In this document: positions 22,702 through 33,740 of the stretch, in pieces | How the letters are laid out: each line of letters opens with the position of its first letter | Position numbering within the stretch: position 1 is the first letter of the stretch | Assembly: GCA_944474755.1 (NCBI GenBank) | Contig: OX104115.1 | Location: 72,888,993 to 72,952,992 of the forward strand | From: Limnoperna fortunei | Taxonomy: Eukaryota > Mollusca > Bivalvia > Mytilida > Modiolidae | Reading direction: 5' to 3' | Length of the DNA stretch: 64,000 nt | Notes under the pieces: generated by a model | The model's input: the letters and a program-made list of their open reading frames with translations, nothing else | Database searches by the model: none | What the model was told of the DNA's origin: nothing | Made by a program: the position numbers and the translations under genes

Positions 22702-25700
22702 GTATGGTATTATTTACTCATATTTTATTTCATTTGTTAAATAGCGAGTGTCGCAGATTCCAGCTTTACGGTTACATGTTTGTACAATTTGTTGAAGAGT
22801 ATTAACATTAAATTTAAACGTAACGAAATATAACTTACACATCGATAAAATTACATTGTTTATTTTTCTAAATAACAAAAAGGCAGTTTCTGAAACGCAG
22901 CGAAATTAATAGGAAATTGAACGACTTTACCTTGACCTCGATCACACCAGGTGTAAATGCTTTTAGAAGTTATCCGATTAAGTGGTGGTCCTGGTAAATG
23001 TTTATGCGCAACAAAGTGCCGATGCTCACAAACATCTACATGTACCACTTGATTTAATATGTAATACAAATAGAAATTGCAAAGATTTTGCGTATTTTGG
23101 TAATTTTGAACATTTAATGGATTACGCGCGATTTGTTTGCTTCCGTAATACGTCTAACTACTTATTGTGACCAATTAGCAAAAAATAGATTACAGTGGCC
23201 CTTAATGAAAAATTCTACCCGATTGATAAACAATCGCATTAATGTTAGTTTTAAAATTAGAGGTTTTCTCAAAATTTATCAATATATTATATGTTAATTA
23301 TTGTCTTTGAGAAATATATAAGCTGCAAATAAAAGAAGTTGTTACTCTAAAAAATTCACGAAGCACGACAAAACAGCATATAAAAGTTAAACAACAACAA
23401 ATAATTATAGGATAATTAATTGGGCGGAGTGAATATCCAAAATATGATCACGAGTGCCGCATAACGCATCTGATAAAACGAGTGCGCGGAACTTGTTCCG
23501 CGCACGAGTTTAATCTCATGCTTTATGCGGCACGTTCCGTGCACTCGTTTAATCAGATGCGTTATGCGGCACTCGTGATTATATTTTGGATATTCACGAT
23601 GCCCAGTTGATTATCCTATTTATTATATAGATCAAAATTGTTTTCGTAAAATTGTAATGCTTGTTATGAACGACGGATGAATATCTGTATAGTACTAAAC
23701 CAACTGCAACATGGCCGCCCTTATCTGGATCAGGACACAAGCTATACTAATGTTTCGTTCTGAAATAACAAATAAGGATATTGTCACGCTAAACGACATG
23801 TTATAAGATACTGTTCTAGCAGGTTCCGGTCTATTAGTGAACAATTATTTTAGCTTTTGTGTTTTGATCATCGAAAAGACACGTTTTGGCGAGACAAAAC
23901 CCGACAGTGAAAATAAAAGATAATGTTTACATGTGATTTACCGTAATTTCTGTCACTTGGAAAATTCGATATTTCATCTCTATTTATATAATACATGTAA
24001 TTACCTAATACAACATAGGACAGCTATGGCGTTCCATAACATCATAAAACGGAGGAACCACAGCACATATAGATAAACACACAGAATAAAATGCAGTAGC
24101 CACAACATACAATGCTAGAACCGAATCACAAAATGATGAGCCACGCCATATAATGATGGGACCACAAAATATGATTATGAAACCACAGCATGTAATAATG
24201 GAAACACGGCATCATAAAATAATAGAACCACAACCTATAATAAGGAATCAACAAAATACACGTAACTTATTCGACATAAGACAACTATGGCGTTCCAAAG
24301 TATGGCCGTTGCAGATTTAATGACTAATGAAGGAAACAACACGAACTGTATACTTTGTGACCGTGGAATTAACAGTTCGTATCAGATCCTTCTTCCGTCC
24401 GTAATTCCTATACATCCAAACACAAAAGTTACTCATCCTTCTTTTATTGAATGCATTAGAAAACCAAAAATATTCATAGTTATAATGGACTCTTCAGTAT
24501 ATGGACATGCATTAATTTGTGGCTTATGTTCAATCAAATCATGCATCTGAGCAGGCTGTATCACCGTTTCTTGATGCATTAGTGAGTATAATATTATTTG
24601 CTCAATATTTTAATTTTATTTTAAGTTGTTTAATAAAGTTGTTCTTACAGAAAACAAATATTACCAAGAAAATCTTGCAAAGATTGTGTTTACTTTGATA
24701 ATAAAATCATAAGTTTATGAATCGTCACCCAAATATAGTGATTTTTGAGTAAGTGCATTTATGATATGTTTATGTTAATTCAGTTGTGTTTCTATTTCAG
24801 GTTATTCTACTTCTCAAACAACTACACTTCAAGGTCCAAGTTCTATTAAAGGACTGTCAGTTGATCACTTGTGTTCCTCAAATACGATCCCTTCGGACGG
24901 CAGTGCAGAAATTTGGATGGATGACGCGTACGTGACACTTGACATTGTACTACATCATGAAGAATCCAACTCGTGTTATTCAACAATAAATTCGGCTGAA
25001 TGTTCCGTGGAAAAATGTTTGTGTACTGGAGCTGGACGAACATTCAAACTAATGGTAAACAAAGAATTTCATGTCGGCGTTGTTAAGTTTTCTTGCAGAA
25101 TGAATTTTTTGTCGTCACAAGATCAGTATGGTATTTTCATTGTAAAAGACGTCATCGTTAGAGTAAACGGTAAAATATAACAATGCTACCACATTAGGAC
25201 GTTTGCCATGTTGTAACTATAGTTATGTATGCTGCTTTGTTCAGTTTCTATTAAAACTGAAAAATGCTATGGACAGCCTAACACTGACACCAGCTTCAAG
25301 ACAATGCGCGGGACGATAATCCAATAGTGTTTAAAGAACTATTCCATCTTTGACGACATTGTTACTAACATTGAGTAACTCGTTCTACTTTATGTACTGT
25401 TATTTTGAAGTTTTGCCGTGTCTTGCCGTGTCTAGTTATTATTAATTAATGTGTTTGCTTGCCATTGTATATATTCTATAAGGGGTTCTAATCCAAAATA
25501 TGTGTTTAAACTTTGTACCTGATTACAGATTTTGCTTATTCTAAGCTATACTTACTTAATGCAACGAGAGTACACTGTTATAAGACTGACCTCTTTCTCG
25601 TAAATCTTTGTTAGTGTGCGAGTTGTTATGTTACATGTAAGGTCTGCAAAAGTTAACGAAGCCTTTTTGTGAACTTTCTGCAATAGAAACACGGTCTAAA

Positions 25701-28700
25701 AACTTGATCTCCTATGCATTCCATTGAAGAATGATGCACTTCGATGGCTGAAGCTTTAGATTGGCTAATATATGTGCACTATTCTTAACAACTCGCAAAT
25801 GCCGTCCATGTACAGCATGCATTCCTCTTATTGCAGATCTCTCAAAACCGTCCTCTCAACAAATGCTTTGAAAATGAAACGACGATAGTTATGACGTCAC
25901 AAGATGTCGAGTTCAACGATACACTAAATTGTGTATGATCCGTCTACTGGCATGTAAATAATTACTCGGTGTCTACCATCGCTAATGTATTCGTGAAAAG
26001 TAAGCTTTTAATATTCGGTATTCATCTGTGTGTTCTTGTTTTAAACCATAGCCGTTCAATTGATTATATTTTAAGCTTACAACATAAATTACAACTAAAT
26101 AATTCTACTTTGACAAAGAGATGAATACTGATATATGTATTAACAACAACAGCACAAAACCCGAATAATTCTCAACACTTTATAAACAACGCGTCTTGTA
26201 TTAAAAATGTGCACCGTGTTTTTTAAATATTTTTTATTATTGCAGGAGAAGTGTTTTTATCAATGGAACGTAATATAAACTGTAAAGTCTATGATAGAGT
26301 AATGCTATCTTATAAAGTTGAAGATGTCATTGATGCCTTTCATTTTCTGCTATAGAATCAAACAATGAACGGTGAAACTATTCGACAAATAAATAGAACA
26401 GTAAAGAGAAATTTTAGCCATGTCCTTTTTGATTCGTGCACAATCGGCAACGTAGGAGAATACACTTGTTTTATCCAGTATATTGATACGCACCAACATA
26501 CAACACCTATACTGAGTGGAACAACTAGTGTGCATACAAATGGTAAATATTGAGCAGGCATAAAGTCGAAAACTGACTTAGCTCTTGGTTGCGTGATTTG
26601 ATTACACTTTGTTTAGATGGGTATTGCCCTTGACATGTTAAAAAATATCGATGCAAAATTTGTTACAGAAAGGCCCTATAAAAAATAATACTTCACAAAT
26701 GCATATGGGCCTTGGTGGTCGAGTAATTAAGTTAGTTAGTCTACTAGTTGATCAAGCGTCTGTCAACTTCGAGTCTTACTGCGGGTAGTTTGTGACCGAT
26801 TTCAATCTTAACTGACAAAGGTGTCATTTTTCTCAGTGAAGGTTGGGTATTTCGCAAGGTACTCTGGCTTCCTTTTTGCGAAAAACTGTCACGGGCAACT
26901 TCTGTTTTTATACATTTCTTTTATATTTGTAAATGTATTAATTTATTACCCGTTGCTACCCCGGTAGGATATTTAAATGACCTATAGTGAGCCTCATTTA
27001 AATCACATGATTAAATTTACCTGGTCTTACCTGTGCACTATTTAAATCACTTTCGAGTCGAGTGCTTCAGAGAAAGCATGCACATTTGTAAATTTTGTAC
27101 ATAGTTCATGCACGTGGCGCTGTTGGCAGCTTACCGGTCTGCTGGGGTCCCATGCAGTAATAGCCAGTAGTATGTAATTGCTGTGGGTGTACAGTACGTG
27201 GTATATTTGTGTGCTTCTAGCAGCCATCACTCATCCGTCCGTGACAAAAACACTGGACGCAAAGAAATACAATGTAGCTGAAAAATTTCTTAAAGTGGGT
27301 GGATTCAAACAAATAAATAAAATGAATATAATAGGTGTTAGTTACCGAACTTTGTACATGTAATTGTGTTGCATTTCAAATCCACATAATAGAATGCTAT
27401 CAAGCATATGCCATTTGTTTCATGACAAAACTATTTGAAAGCCGAGAAAAAGATTTCTGTGTTGTTTATCTGCTCCGTATTCATTTAATTTGAATGCTAT
27501 TTATACATAAGAACGTACATATATACATTGTAGCTTATACGTATGCGGAGTAAAACGTGTGTACACTATATTCATTTTGGTTATATATGATGCTGTACTT
27601 AAAACATGTCGCAAAGTTGTTCATAAAAAAGGTAGAATTGTTGATGAATGATAAATATATAAGTAACTCGTTAGAACGTTTAACAAATAAAGGGTACTGG
27701 AGATTTGATAAGTGAATTTTATGATTGTTTACATGCTAGGTGTCTGTTATTCCGATGCAGCAGAAATCGGTAGGTGTATTAAAGCCACAAAAAAATCGAT
27801 CTGATCAATTAAAAAAGGAAATGAAATATTTCTTTTATTCAAAGGAGTCGCCGTCATAACCAGCAAACATATATTTTTCCGTCCAATAGTGTTGCATTGT
27901 CAGCAACAGTTTATACAGAATAACTATCAGTTTTTACTGAATGGTTCAAAGACGAGATCTACCTGGAAAATACTACACATGGATTTTAAACTATATATAT
28001 TATAATTCACAAACTCAGATGCCCATTCATGGAAAGACAATTTCTTTGGATGGATTCATAGCACGGATTGATATAAACGCATATATGAAAGTGATCTTGA
28101 TACATATATTAGCAGTTTGTTTGCAATAACATGTGAATTATTCAGCAACATTAGAGTATCACTAAAAAGGTTTTTAAATTTATATTGTATATTAATTACA
28201 CATTAACAGCTTTATCTGTCTATATGGCTATGTCTCCTAAAACATTTTATTTAACTACTTATCAATCTTAAAATGAAAAAAAAGAATCAATGTATGCTCT
28301 TTTTTTTAATATTTCCAATCGCAACGATCGACAAAAAGTATAAGATGATAATTTAACATAAATAGGTACAATTCTATTAAGAGAATGAAAAATAATGAGA
28401 ACTATTGAATTATGAAATACTGATACGTTAAGAGTTGTACAAATTTCGATGACAAAAATATATAACGTATAGAAAACACAAAAATCATCATATAACATCT
28501 GAACCCACGTGAACAAGGAATGATATCAAGCAATACAAACCCGGAATATTTAATACATCAAGTTACTAGGAAGACCACATATCAGCAACAGACAGTTATA
28601 TTGAAAATGGAAGGATATGTCTGACTGTTTAGTTAGGGAAAAAGCGCACTTTCTTCGTACAACATGGATACTCTTTGGTTCTGCCTCAGCAGCAACTGGT

Positions 28701-28755
28701 ATAGTAGTCTTATCCGTATGCTTCACATTGATTATAAAATGGTGGACAAATAAAG
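22656..28755 (+). CDS. Ig-like domain membrane protein gene (possible pseudogene)
   Basis: Four splice-bounded exons fit together in phase 1 throughout: 22656-22701 (signal peptide MKHIVTLFNILVLLM), 24801-25169 (123 codons), 26246-26542 (99 codons) and 28633-28755 (membrane helix). The two large exons have the length and the spaced cysteines of Ig-like extracellular domains common in bivalve receptors. The last encodes a hydrophobic segment followed by KWW, typical of a type I transmembrane protein. The product would be a cell-surface protein with two Ig-like domains; its ligand is unknown. In-frame TAG at 26353-26355 interrupts Ig2, so this copy is dead, polymorphic or mis-sequenced. Cytoplasmic exons beyond 28755 are uncertain. 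The transporter exons at 29436 follow immediately on the same strand. Confidence 0.55.
23409..23617. mobile_element. Palindromic MITE-like foldback element
   Basis: Arms of about 75 bp are nearly perfect reverse complements. The left arm runs from ggataattaattgggcg through gagtgccgcataacgc, the right arm from gcgttatgcggcactc to gattatcc. The centre holds a second perfect hairpin (gtgcgcggaa / ttccgcgcac). It is absent from the paralogous block copy 1, which supports an insertion. No coding capacity. Confidence 0.85.
24105..24255. repeat. 21-bp minisatellite, copy 2
   Basis: Degenerate units near ataatgatggaaccacagcat, homologous to the array at 4553-4715. Confidence 0.7.
24287..24550 (+). 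other. Open frame conserved with 4748-4969; coding status unknown
   Basis: An 87-codon frame (start MAFQSMAVADL) is homologous to the frame at 4748. It lies just before the intron and acceptor of the Ig1 exon. No domain was recognised. Presence in both duplicates is notable, but shared ancestry of the block explains the similarity without coding. Confidence 0.25.
24801..25169 (+). CDS. Ig-like domain exon 1
   Basis: The exon sits between a tatttcag acceptor and a GTAAAA donor, phase 1 at both ends, 123 codons, fully open. Visible features are an LQGPSSI start, then cysteines in HLCSSN, NSCYST, AECSVEKCLCTG and FSCRMN, an EIWMDD segment and a terminal VIVRVNG. The pattern EWMD...HHE..SCY...ECS...C.C...RTF.L is one I associate with Ig-like domains of bivalve surface and secreted proteins. 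The family label is from memory. A decayed paralogue lies at 5829. Confidence 0.65.
26246..26542 (+). CDS. Ig-like domain exon 2 with one in-frame stop
   Basis: 99 codons between a tattgcag acceptor and a GTAAAT donor, phase 1 at both ends. It contains NINCKVYDRVMLSYKV, a FHFLL stretch at the place of the Ig core tryptophan strand, NQTMNGETI, and SCTIGNVGEYTCFI, equivalent to the Ig D-x-G-x-Y-x-C motif. TAG at 26353-26355 falls between FHFLL and NQT. Otherwise it is open, so the lesion is recent or an error. Confidence 0.6.
26705..26925 (+). mobile_element. tRNA-headed SINE in an intron
   Basis: Plus-strand head gggccttggtggtcgagtaa, a cttcgagtcttactgcggg B-box region, then aatcttaactgacaaagg and ggtactctggcttcc core, ending before the tail. 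It lies between the Ig2 exon and the membrane exon. Confidence 0.8.
26930..28632. other. Intron-like DNA; possible decayed third Ig-like exon
   Basis: Mostly AT-rich. Around 27846-27975, after a ttcaaag acceptor-like string, one frame reads VLHCQQQF, then NNYQFLLNGSKTRSTWKIL, which could be an Ig-like remnant. It is too weak to call an exon. Confidence 0.3.
28633..28755 (+). CDS. Transmembrane exon of the Ig-like gene
   Basis: It follows a gactgtttag acceptor and encodes REKAHFLRTTWILFGSAS, then a helix (TGIVVLSVCFTLII) and KWWTNK, ending at GTAATT in phase 1. Its entry phase matches the exit of the exon at 26542. A helix followed by Lys/Trp fits a stop-transfer segment. Confidence 0.5.
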
Positions 28756-29435
28756 GTAATTAAACATTATATCCAAAGCAAGAAAATCAAACAACATCTA
28801 TTAAAATACGTTTTTCACGACAATGTATTGAACTTAATTAAACAAAACATGCTTAAAATCTAAAAAAATTAAATCTGCGGAACAAATATACAGAATTGTC
28901 AATGGCATTATAACATTACCATCTCTGAAGCGGCGAGATGGCATCCTCTATTTAATACATTAGGAGGAAAACTGGATGTAGCTCTGTAACAAACCATTGG
29001 AACCGTCCTGTTACCCAGTAAACACTTCATTATCTAGAAATTACTATTATTACATCAAGTGACACAGCATTAATAATGTTAATTTGGCTATGATCTGGAT
29101 AAATTAATTCAGATAGACATTTGCCTTGGTTTAGTTTGAAATATTTATCTGCAATTATTAAAGAAAGACAGATTGTCATGCATTATTACTGGACAGAAGT
29201 ATACCATTTTCTTTTTTTTTTGTTGATAACGAATTAATTTGCTGATTAATAATCAAACACTTGTATTTGTAAAACAATGTGAATATATGTATGACATAAA
29301 CACAACGAACTTTAAGGTTATAACCTTATTGACTTTTTCATGGTCACAAGGTTGTATTGTCTAGTTGCTTTCAGAATGAAATGAAATTCACTGCCATCAG
29401 GAGATATTGAAAGCTTTTTATTTATATTACCACAG

Positions 29436-29520
29436 GTGGCTTGGCCGCGGTAATATATACTGACACTCTACAATCTATTGTTTTAGTCATAAGTGCATCA
29501 ATTCTTTTTGTCATTGGTAA
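29436..29520 (+). CDS. SLC5-like exon (GGLAAVIYTDTLQSIV)
   Basis: After a taccacag acceptor it reads GGLAAVIYTDTLQS, IVLVISASILFVIG. The donor at 29521 (AA|GTAAGC) gives the family's usual spacing to the next exon and matches its phase. The overlapping donor at 29517 (G|GTAAGT) does not match that phase. Confidence 0.75.
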
Positions 29521-31899
29521 GTAAGCGACAGAAATGAATGCACTTTTACTGAATTATATTGATAAAGCTGGAGTTTGTTTGAAGTTTTCCTTTTTTGCAT
29601 GTTTGTATTGTTAGGGTATTACAATAAGAAAGGGTAGAGTCTTGGGGTATAACAGGTTACCTCAAACTCTGTAAAATAAAGGTTTTTATTTGTTTTTTTT
29701 TTAATTTGGCACTGTTATTGAATTATGTTTTTATAAGTAATACACTAGTACATTAATTGCCACGGCTATACCTACTGAAATGCATACAATTTTTAAAACA
29801 GTGTATTGTTAATAGCTAACCTCACATATACCCCATTTTGCATATTACACATCGGAAGAAATAAATACAACTAAGAAAGCATTTTTCAGTAAATGTTTAT
29901 TTAAAGCTATAATAAAAGTTGGAGGATGGGAAGCAGTATCAACAAAATACATGGTCAGCGCAGCTAATTATACATTAGCTAATCAGACATACTTTTCATG
30001 TGGACTTCCTCGGAAAGACGCCATGCACATGTTCCGAGACCCTTCGACGGGTGATATACCATGGACAGGTGCGCTTACAGGATTGTCAGTTCTGGGAATG
30101 TACAACTGGTGTCAAGATCAGGTCGGTTATAAATATATTAGATATGTCTTCCAATCGTATTTGAACGAATAGAAAATAAGCATACTATTAAATTTACTAA
30201 TATATTGTTTAATTCGAAAGGCACTAAAAATGGCAACTTAAATATTATTAAAATACTAAAATGCTATTTAATCAAGGTAAAGGAGCATGTTTTCCTACAT
30301 GTACTACATTTACATTTCCGTTCGACATTTTTTGACCCACATATAGTTCAACAATAGAAATATTTGCCACATGCATGTATTTTGCAGATTCTGGTTCAGA
30401 GAACATTGGCCGTGAAAAGTATGGCTCACGCTAAAGGAGGTTCCCTTTTTGCCGCTGTGTTAAAACTTACAGGACTCCTGCTCTTTGTCATTCCTGGCAT
30501 GATCAGCAGGATATTGTATCCCAGTATGTCTTCAATTTATTATACATAAAATTAGAGAGGAATTCATAACATACTTAAATGTAAAACTATGTATGAATAA
30601 ACAAACAATTGATAATTATAGACCAGATGACAAAAAAAAAATCTTTAAGAAAACCAAATTTAATGGACAGTACGAACCACGCAAAAAATGGTCTTATTGT
30701 TTGGTGGCCTACAATGGAAAGCAATTATCTGCAACGTATGCGGTTCCGCTTATTACTCATTATAATCATTAAAGTCCAGTAAAAATAGTGTTAAACGAGG
30801 CACACAAAATCCAGATTCATATTTTTACAGTCACTACAAAGCAATAAAACTTGTCGATGTAATTACAAAATCAAATAAACTAACCCTTGTAAGTTTTAAT
30901 GATTGGAAACGTTGACTTAAAATTATACTTCATTTTTTAATAGTGGGTTCAATATTACTGTACGTCGTTTTTATTTATACGTGGAAACTAGTAAAACAAT
31001 ATGGATCACATACAGAAAGACTTCTATAATACATGTATGCACTTCTGTCCAGTGAGCTGATTTGCTTATTTTCGCATGTCACATCTGTGAATTTCATGAT
31101 GTTTTATTAAGGACCTTATTTCTTGGTATCACCTGTTCAGCTCTCTTTAAAATAAACTGACGTTTCAATATTATCATCCACAAAATTGGCCATTTGGCCA
31201 TTACCCGAAATGTCCATTGCAGTAAAACATTAAAAATAGAATAATTAACATATATGTAAATGAAATTTTTTGTTAAATCGTGGGGAAGAAAAGTAACATA
31301 AAGTTATCCAAAATTTATTCCAACGAACAACTATTATTAAGATATGTTTACATTAATTTAGGACTGTTCACATCGATCATGTATGTCTTTATCTTCACTA
31401 CACACACGTTCTCTTTGAAAAAACAGTTCATGTATTAAAATTTACCAATGTATTGGGTAATGTCATTGGGTAATTTCTTCCGACAAATTTCACATTGAAT
31501 TTGAATAGATCATGCATAGTGGATGTAATCTTCCTTTCTGAAAATGCCTTAGTCTTAATCAAGAGAGTTATAAGTTCACATATTTCATGAATAGACATCA
31601 ACTCTTGCCGCTTGTTTGACATATCTATGTTGGTTTTAGGATCTGAAATCGTTATTACCGTTTTTATTATACGAGTTTCAATCCGTACAATGATATTAGA
31701 CGTCTAATGTATAGTTTCAACATGCCGGCTAACAATTTTGCATCTTGTAGATTTAGAGGTAAGATGTATTGAAGTATTGTTTTTATTCCAGATGAAATTG
31801 CCTGCGCAGATCCTGAAAAGTGTTTTGAATTTTGTGGGAACAGAGCTGGCTGTAGCAATGTTGCTTATCCGCTGCTAGTACTGCGGTTGTTGCCCGATG
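29436..31899 (+). CDS. SLC5-type sodium/solute symporter, middle exons (copy B, partial)
   Basis: Four exons, 29436-29520, 29890-30121, 30388-30523 and 31792-31899, are open and join in matching phases. They cover the SLC5 family segment from the GGLTAVIYTD motif through VGGW, CGLPRKDAMHMFRDP.TGDIPW, QRTLA...HAKGGS, PGMISRILYP and the extracellular CADPEKC...GC.N.AYP loop with its conserved cysteines. The product segment is a multi-pass membrane core for Na+-coupled uptake; the substrate is unknown. Upstream exons (TM1 to LDWN) and downstream exons (LMSSLTSI onward) are not present near it but exist at 13.6-17.9 kb. Homologous intron flanks on both sides with copy A argue for tandem paralogues that decayed reciprocally, or for rearrangement or misassembly. 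Confidence 0.75.
29890..30121 (+). CDS. SLC5-like exon (VGGW ... GDIPW ... WCQDQ)
   Basis: From a tttttcag acceptor: CLFKAIIKVGGWEAV, CGLPRKDAMHMFRDP, TGDIPWTGALTGLSVLGMY, NWCQDQ, then a GTCGGT donor. These are strong SLC5 landmarks (family CG.PR.DA.H..RD...GD.PWPG and WC.DQ). Open, phase 0 at the 3' end. Confidence 0.85.
30388..30523 (+). CDS. SLC5-like exon (QRTLA ... PGMISRILYP)
   Basis: From a ttttgcag acceptor: ILVQRTLAVKSMAHAKGG, then a helix and FVIPGMISRILYP, GTATGT donor in phase 1. It matches the conserved V.VQR.LAA....HAK.G and MPGMISR.L.P of SLC5 proteins. Confidence 0.85.
30944..31029 (+). other. Candidate terminal exon with membrane helix and stop
   Basis: After a tttttaatag acceptor, GSILLYVVFIYTWKLVKQYG and then SHTERLL and TAA. 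Its entry phase fits both the SLC5-like exon ending at 30523 and the membrane exon ending at 28755. It could be an alternative last exon of either, or chance. It sits inside the SLC5-like intron 30524-31791. Confidence 0.3.
31030..31791. other. Intron-like AT-rich DNA
   Basis: No exon or recognisable repeat was seen; the minus-strand open frames here lack coding features. Confidence 0.45.
31792..31899 (+). CDS. SLC5-like exon (ACADPEKC...GCSNVAYP)
   Basis: From a ttattccag acceptor: EIACADPEKCFEFCGNRAGC, SNVAYPLLVLRLLPDG, then a GTAGGT donor in phase 1. It corresponds to the cysteine-bearing loop EVAC.DP..C...CG...GCSN.AYP of SLC5 proteins. The exon expected next is the one at 17250. Confidence 0.85.
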
Positions 31900-31902
31900 G
31901 TA

Positions 31903-32230
31903 GGTGTCTTATTATACATGTAATACAGAATTCATCATATTTAATTCTATAATACATCGCACTGGAACCATAACGTGAGAATTCACAGTGCTCGACCCAC
32001 AGATGTAGCCAGTGCATACATGGGTGGTGGAAATGAGATGCCCCTTTGTTGCGGGTTGTCAGGTCATTATACCGCGGACCACAGTGTAAAACGTCTTTGG
32101 AGAGTACAACACTCCTTGCACAGTATACGCCACTTTTTGTAGATGTCATTAAGGGTAGGCTTGTTGTAGCCGCTACCCATACTTTCCAGTCACATTCAAA
32201 ATTTGTGTCCTTTTAGTTCATGTTCTGAAT
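31903..32230 (+). repeat. Dispersed repeat, copy 2 of 3
   Basis: Starts tgtcttattatacatgtaat and shares gagaattcacagtgct, accgcggaccacagt and acgccacttttt with the copy at 16228. It directly follows the SLC5-like donor, as copy 1 follows the truncated exon. Confidence 0.7.
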
Positions 32231-32526
32231 ATATATATACACACACACACAAGTCTGGAAGATTATGCAACGATACAAATGACGGTGTTTCTTGTCAAAA
32301 ATTTAGACAAAGACTGACCAACGAATGGCCTTAGTCATTGAATGTCAATATAAATATATGACGTAAACAAGTCATAACATATTGATCTTAAACTTTCTCC
32401 TTTCCAACTTAACCCAAAATAGTTGCTTCCCAAGTCCGCCAGCCGGGGACGTGCCGTGCTGTTACTTGGCTTTGCTCAAATATCCCAACAAGATGTAATC
32501 AAAATTACCAAGGTGACAAATTCATT

Positions 32527-32570
32527 ACGCCAGACGCGCGTTTCGTCTACTTAAGACTCATCAGTGGCGT
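32527..32570 (-). ncRNA. Hammerhead ribozyme motif (Penelope-type)
   Basis: Minus-strand order: stem I strand ACGCCA, core CTGATGA, stem II GTC/GAC with a TTAAGTA loop, core GAAA, very short stem III CGCGCG, cleavage-site TC, stem I partner TGGCGT. All core bases are present. Minimal stem III hammerheads of this kind are documented in Penelope-like elements and suit dimeric cleavage. Confidence 0.8.
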
Positions 32571-33307
32571 TTAACTCTAAATGCTTAAAGTATTTTTTCA
32601 TTCGGTGATGGAATAATATAAGTCCACTGGGATCGTGTAAAAACACAATACAGGTAGTTCAAAATATTATATAAAAGTCTAAAGAGTCAACCAACCAGAA
32701 AGCTTATTAAGTATCGGATCGACACAAATGACGATACAGCATAAACAAAAAATAATATACAAGTCTAGAAGATTATGCAACGATACAAATGACGGTGTTT
32801 CTTGTCAAAAATTTAGACAAAGTCTGACTGGCCTTAGTCATTGAATGTCAATATAAATAAATGACGTAAACAAGTCATAACATATTGATCTTAAACTCTC
32901 TCCTTTCCAACTTAACCCAAAATAGTTGCTTCCCAAGTCCGCCAGCCGGGGACGTGCCGTGCTGTTACTTGGCTTTGCTCAAATATTCCAACAAGATGTA
33001 ATCAAAATTACCAAGGTGACAAATTCATTACGCCAGACGCCATTCGTTGGTCAGTCTTTGTCTAAATTTTTGACAAGAAACACCGTCATTTGTATCGTTG
33101 CATAATCTTCTAGACTTGTATATTATTTTTTGTTTATGCTGTATCGTCATTTGTGTCGATCCGATACTTAATAAGCTTTCTGGTTGGTTGACTCTTTAGA
33201 CTTTTATATAATATTTTGAACTACCTGTATTGTGTTTTTACACGATCCCAGTGGACTTATATTATTCCATCACCGAATGAAAAAATACTTTAAGCATTTA
33301 GAGTTAA

Positions 33308-33351
33308 ACGCCACTGATGAGTCTTAAGTAGACGAAACGCGCGTCTGGCGT
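33308..33351 (+). ncRNA. Hammerhead ribozyme motif, inverted copy
   Basis: Same motif on the plus strand: ACGCCA (33308), CTGATGA (33314), GTC-TTAAGTA-GAC, GAAA (33334), CGCGCG, TC, TGGCGT (33346-33351). Every conserved position is intact. The truncated direct unit ending at 33041 keeps only the acgccagacg edge of a third copy. Confidence 0.8.
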
Positions 33352-33712
33352 AATGAATTTGTCACCTTGGTAATTTTGATTACATCTTGTTGGAATATTT
33401 GAGCAAAGCCAAGTAACAGCACGGCACGTCCCCGGCTGGCGGACTTGGGAAGCAACTATTTTGGGTTAAGTTGGAAAGGAGAAAGTTTAAGATCAATGTG
33501 TTATGACTTGTTTACGTCATTTATTTATATTGACATTCAATGACTAAGGCCATTCGTTGGTCAGTCTTTGTCTAAATTTTTGACAAGAAACACCGTCATT
33601 TGTATCGTTGCATAATCTTCTAGACTTGTATATTATTTTTTGTTTATACTGTATCGTCATTTGTGTCGATCCGATACTTAATAAGCTTGCTGGTTGGTAG
33701 ACTCTTTAGACT

Positions 33713-33740
33713 TATATATATATATATATATATATATATA
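33713..33740. repeat. (TA)n microsatellite
   Basis: About 14 TA dinucleotides at the outer edge of the inverted array. Confidence 0.9.

Larger units (their letters stand above)
22330..25290 (+). repeat. Three-copy repeated block, copy 3 (best preserved)
   Basis: Aligns with 2330-4990 and 5240-6180 as described there. It carries the open signal-peptide exon and the open Ig1 exon. Relative to copy 1 it contains a 209-bp palindromic element at 23409-23617. Confidence 0.75.
32252..33712. repeat. Inverted array of a roughly 510-bp Penelope-type terminal repeat
   Basis: A unit starting aagtctggaagattatgcaa (32252) is followed by a shorter direct copy from 32761 to about 33041, and then by the same sequence in reverse complement from 33042 to about 33712. 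Each full unit contains the string acgccagacgcgcgtttcg or its complement, part of a hammerhead motif. The direct-plus-inverted arrangement is known for Penelope-like retroelement terminal repeats. The array ends in a (TA)n tract at 33713-33740, about 200 bp from the element's coding remnant. Confidence 0.85.
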
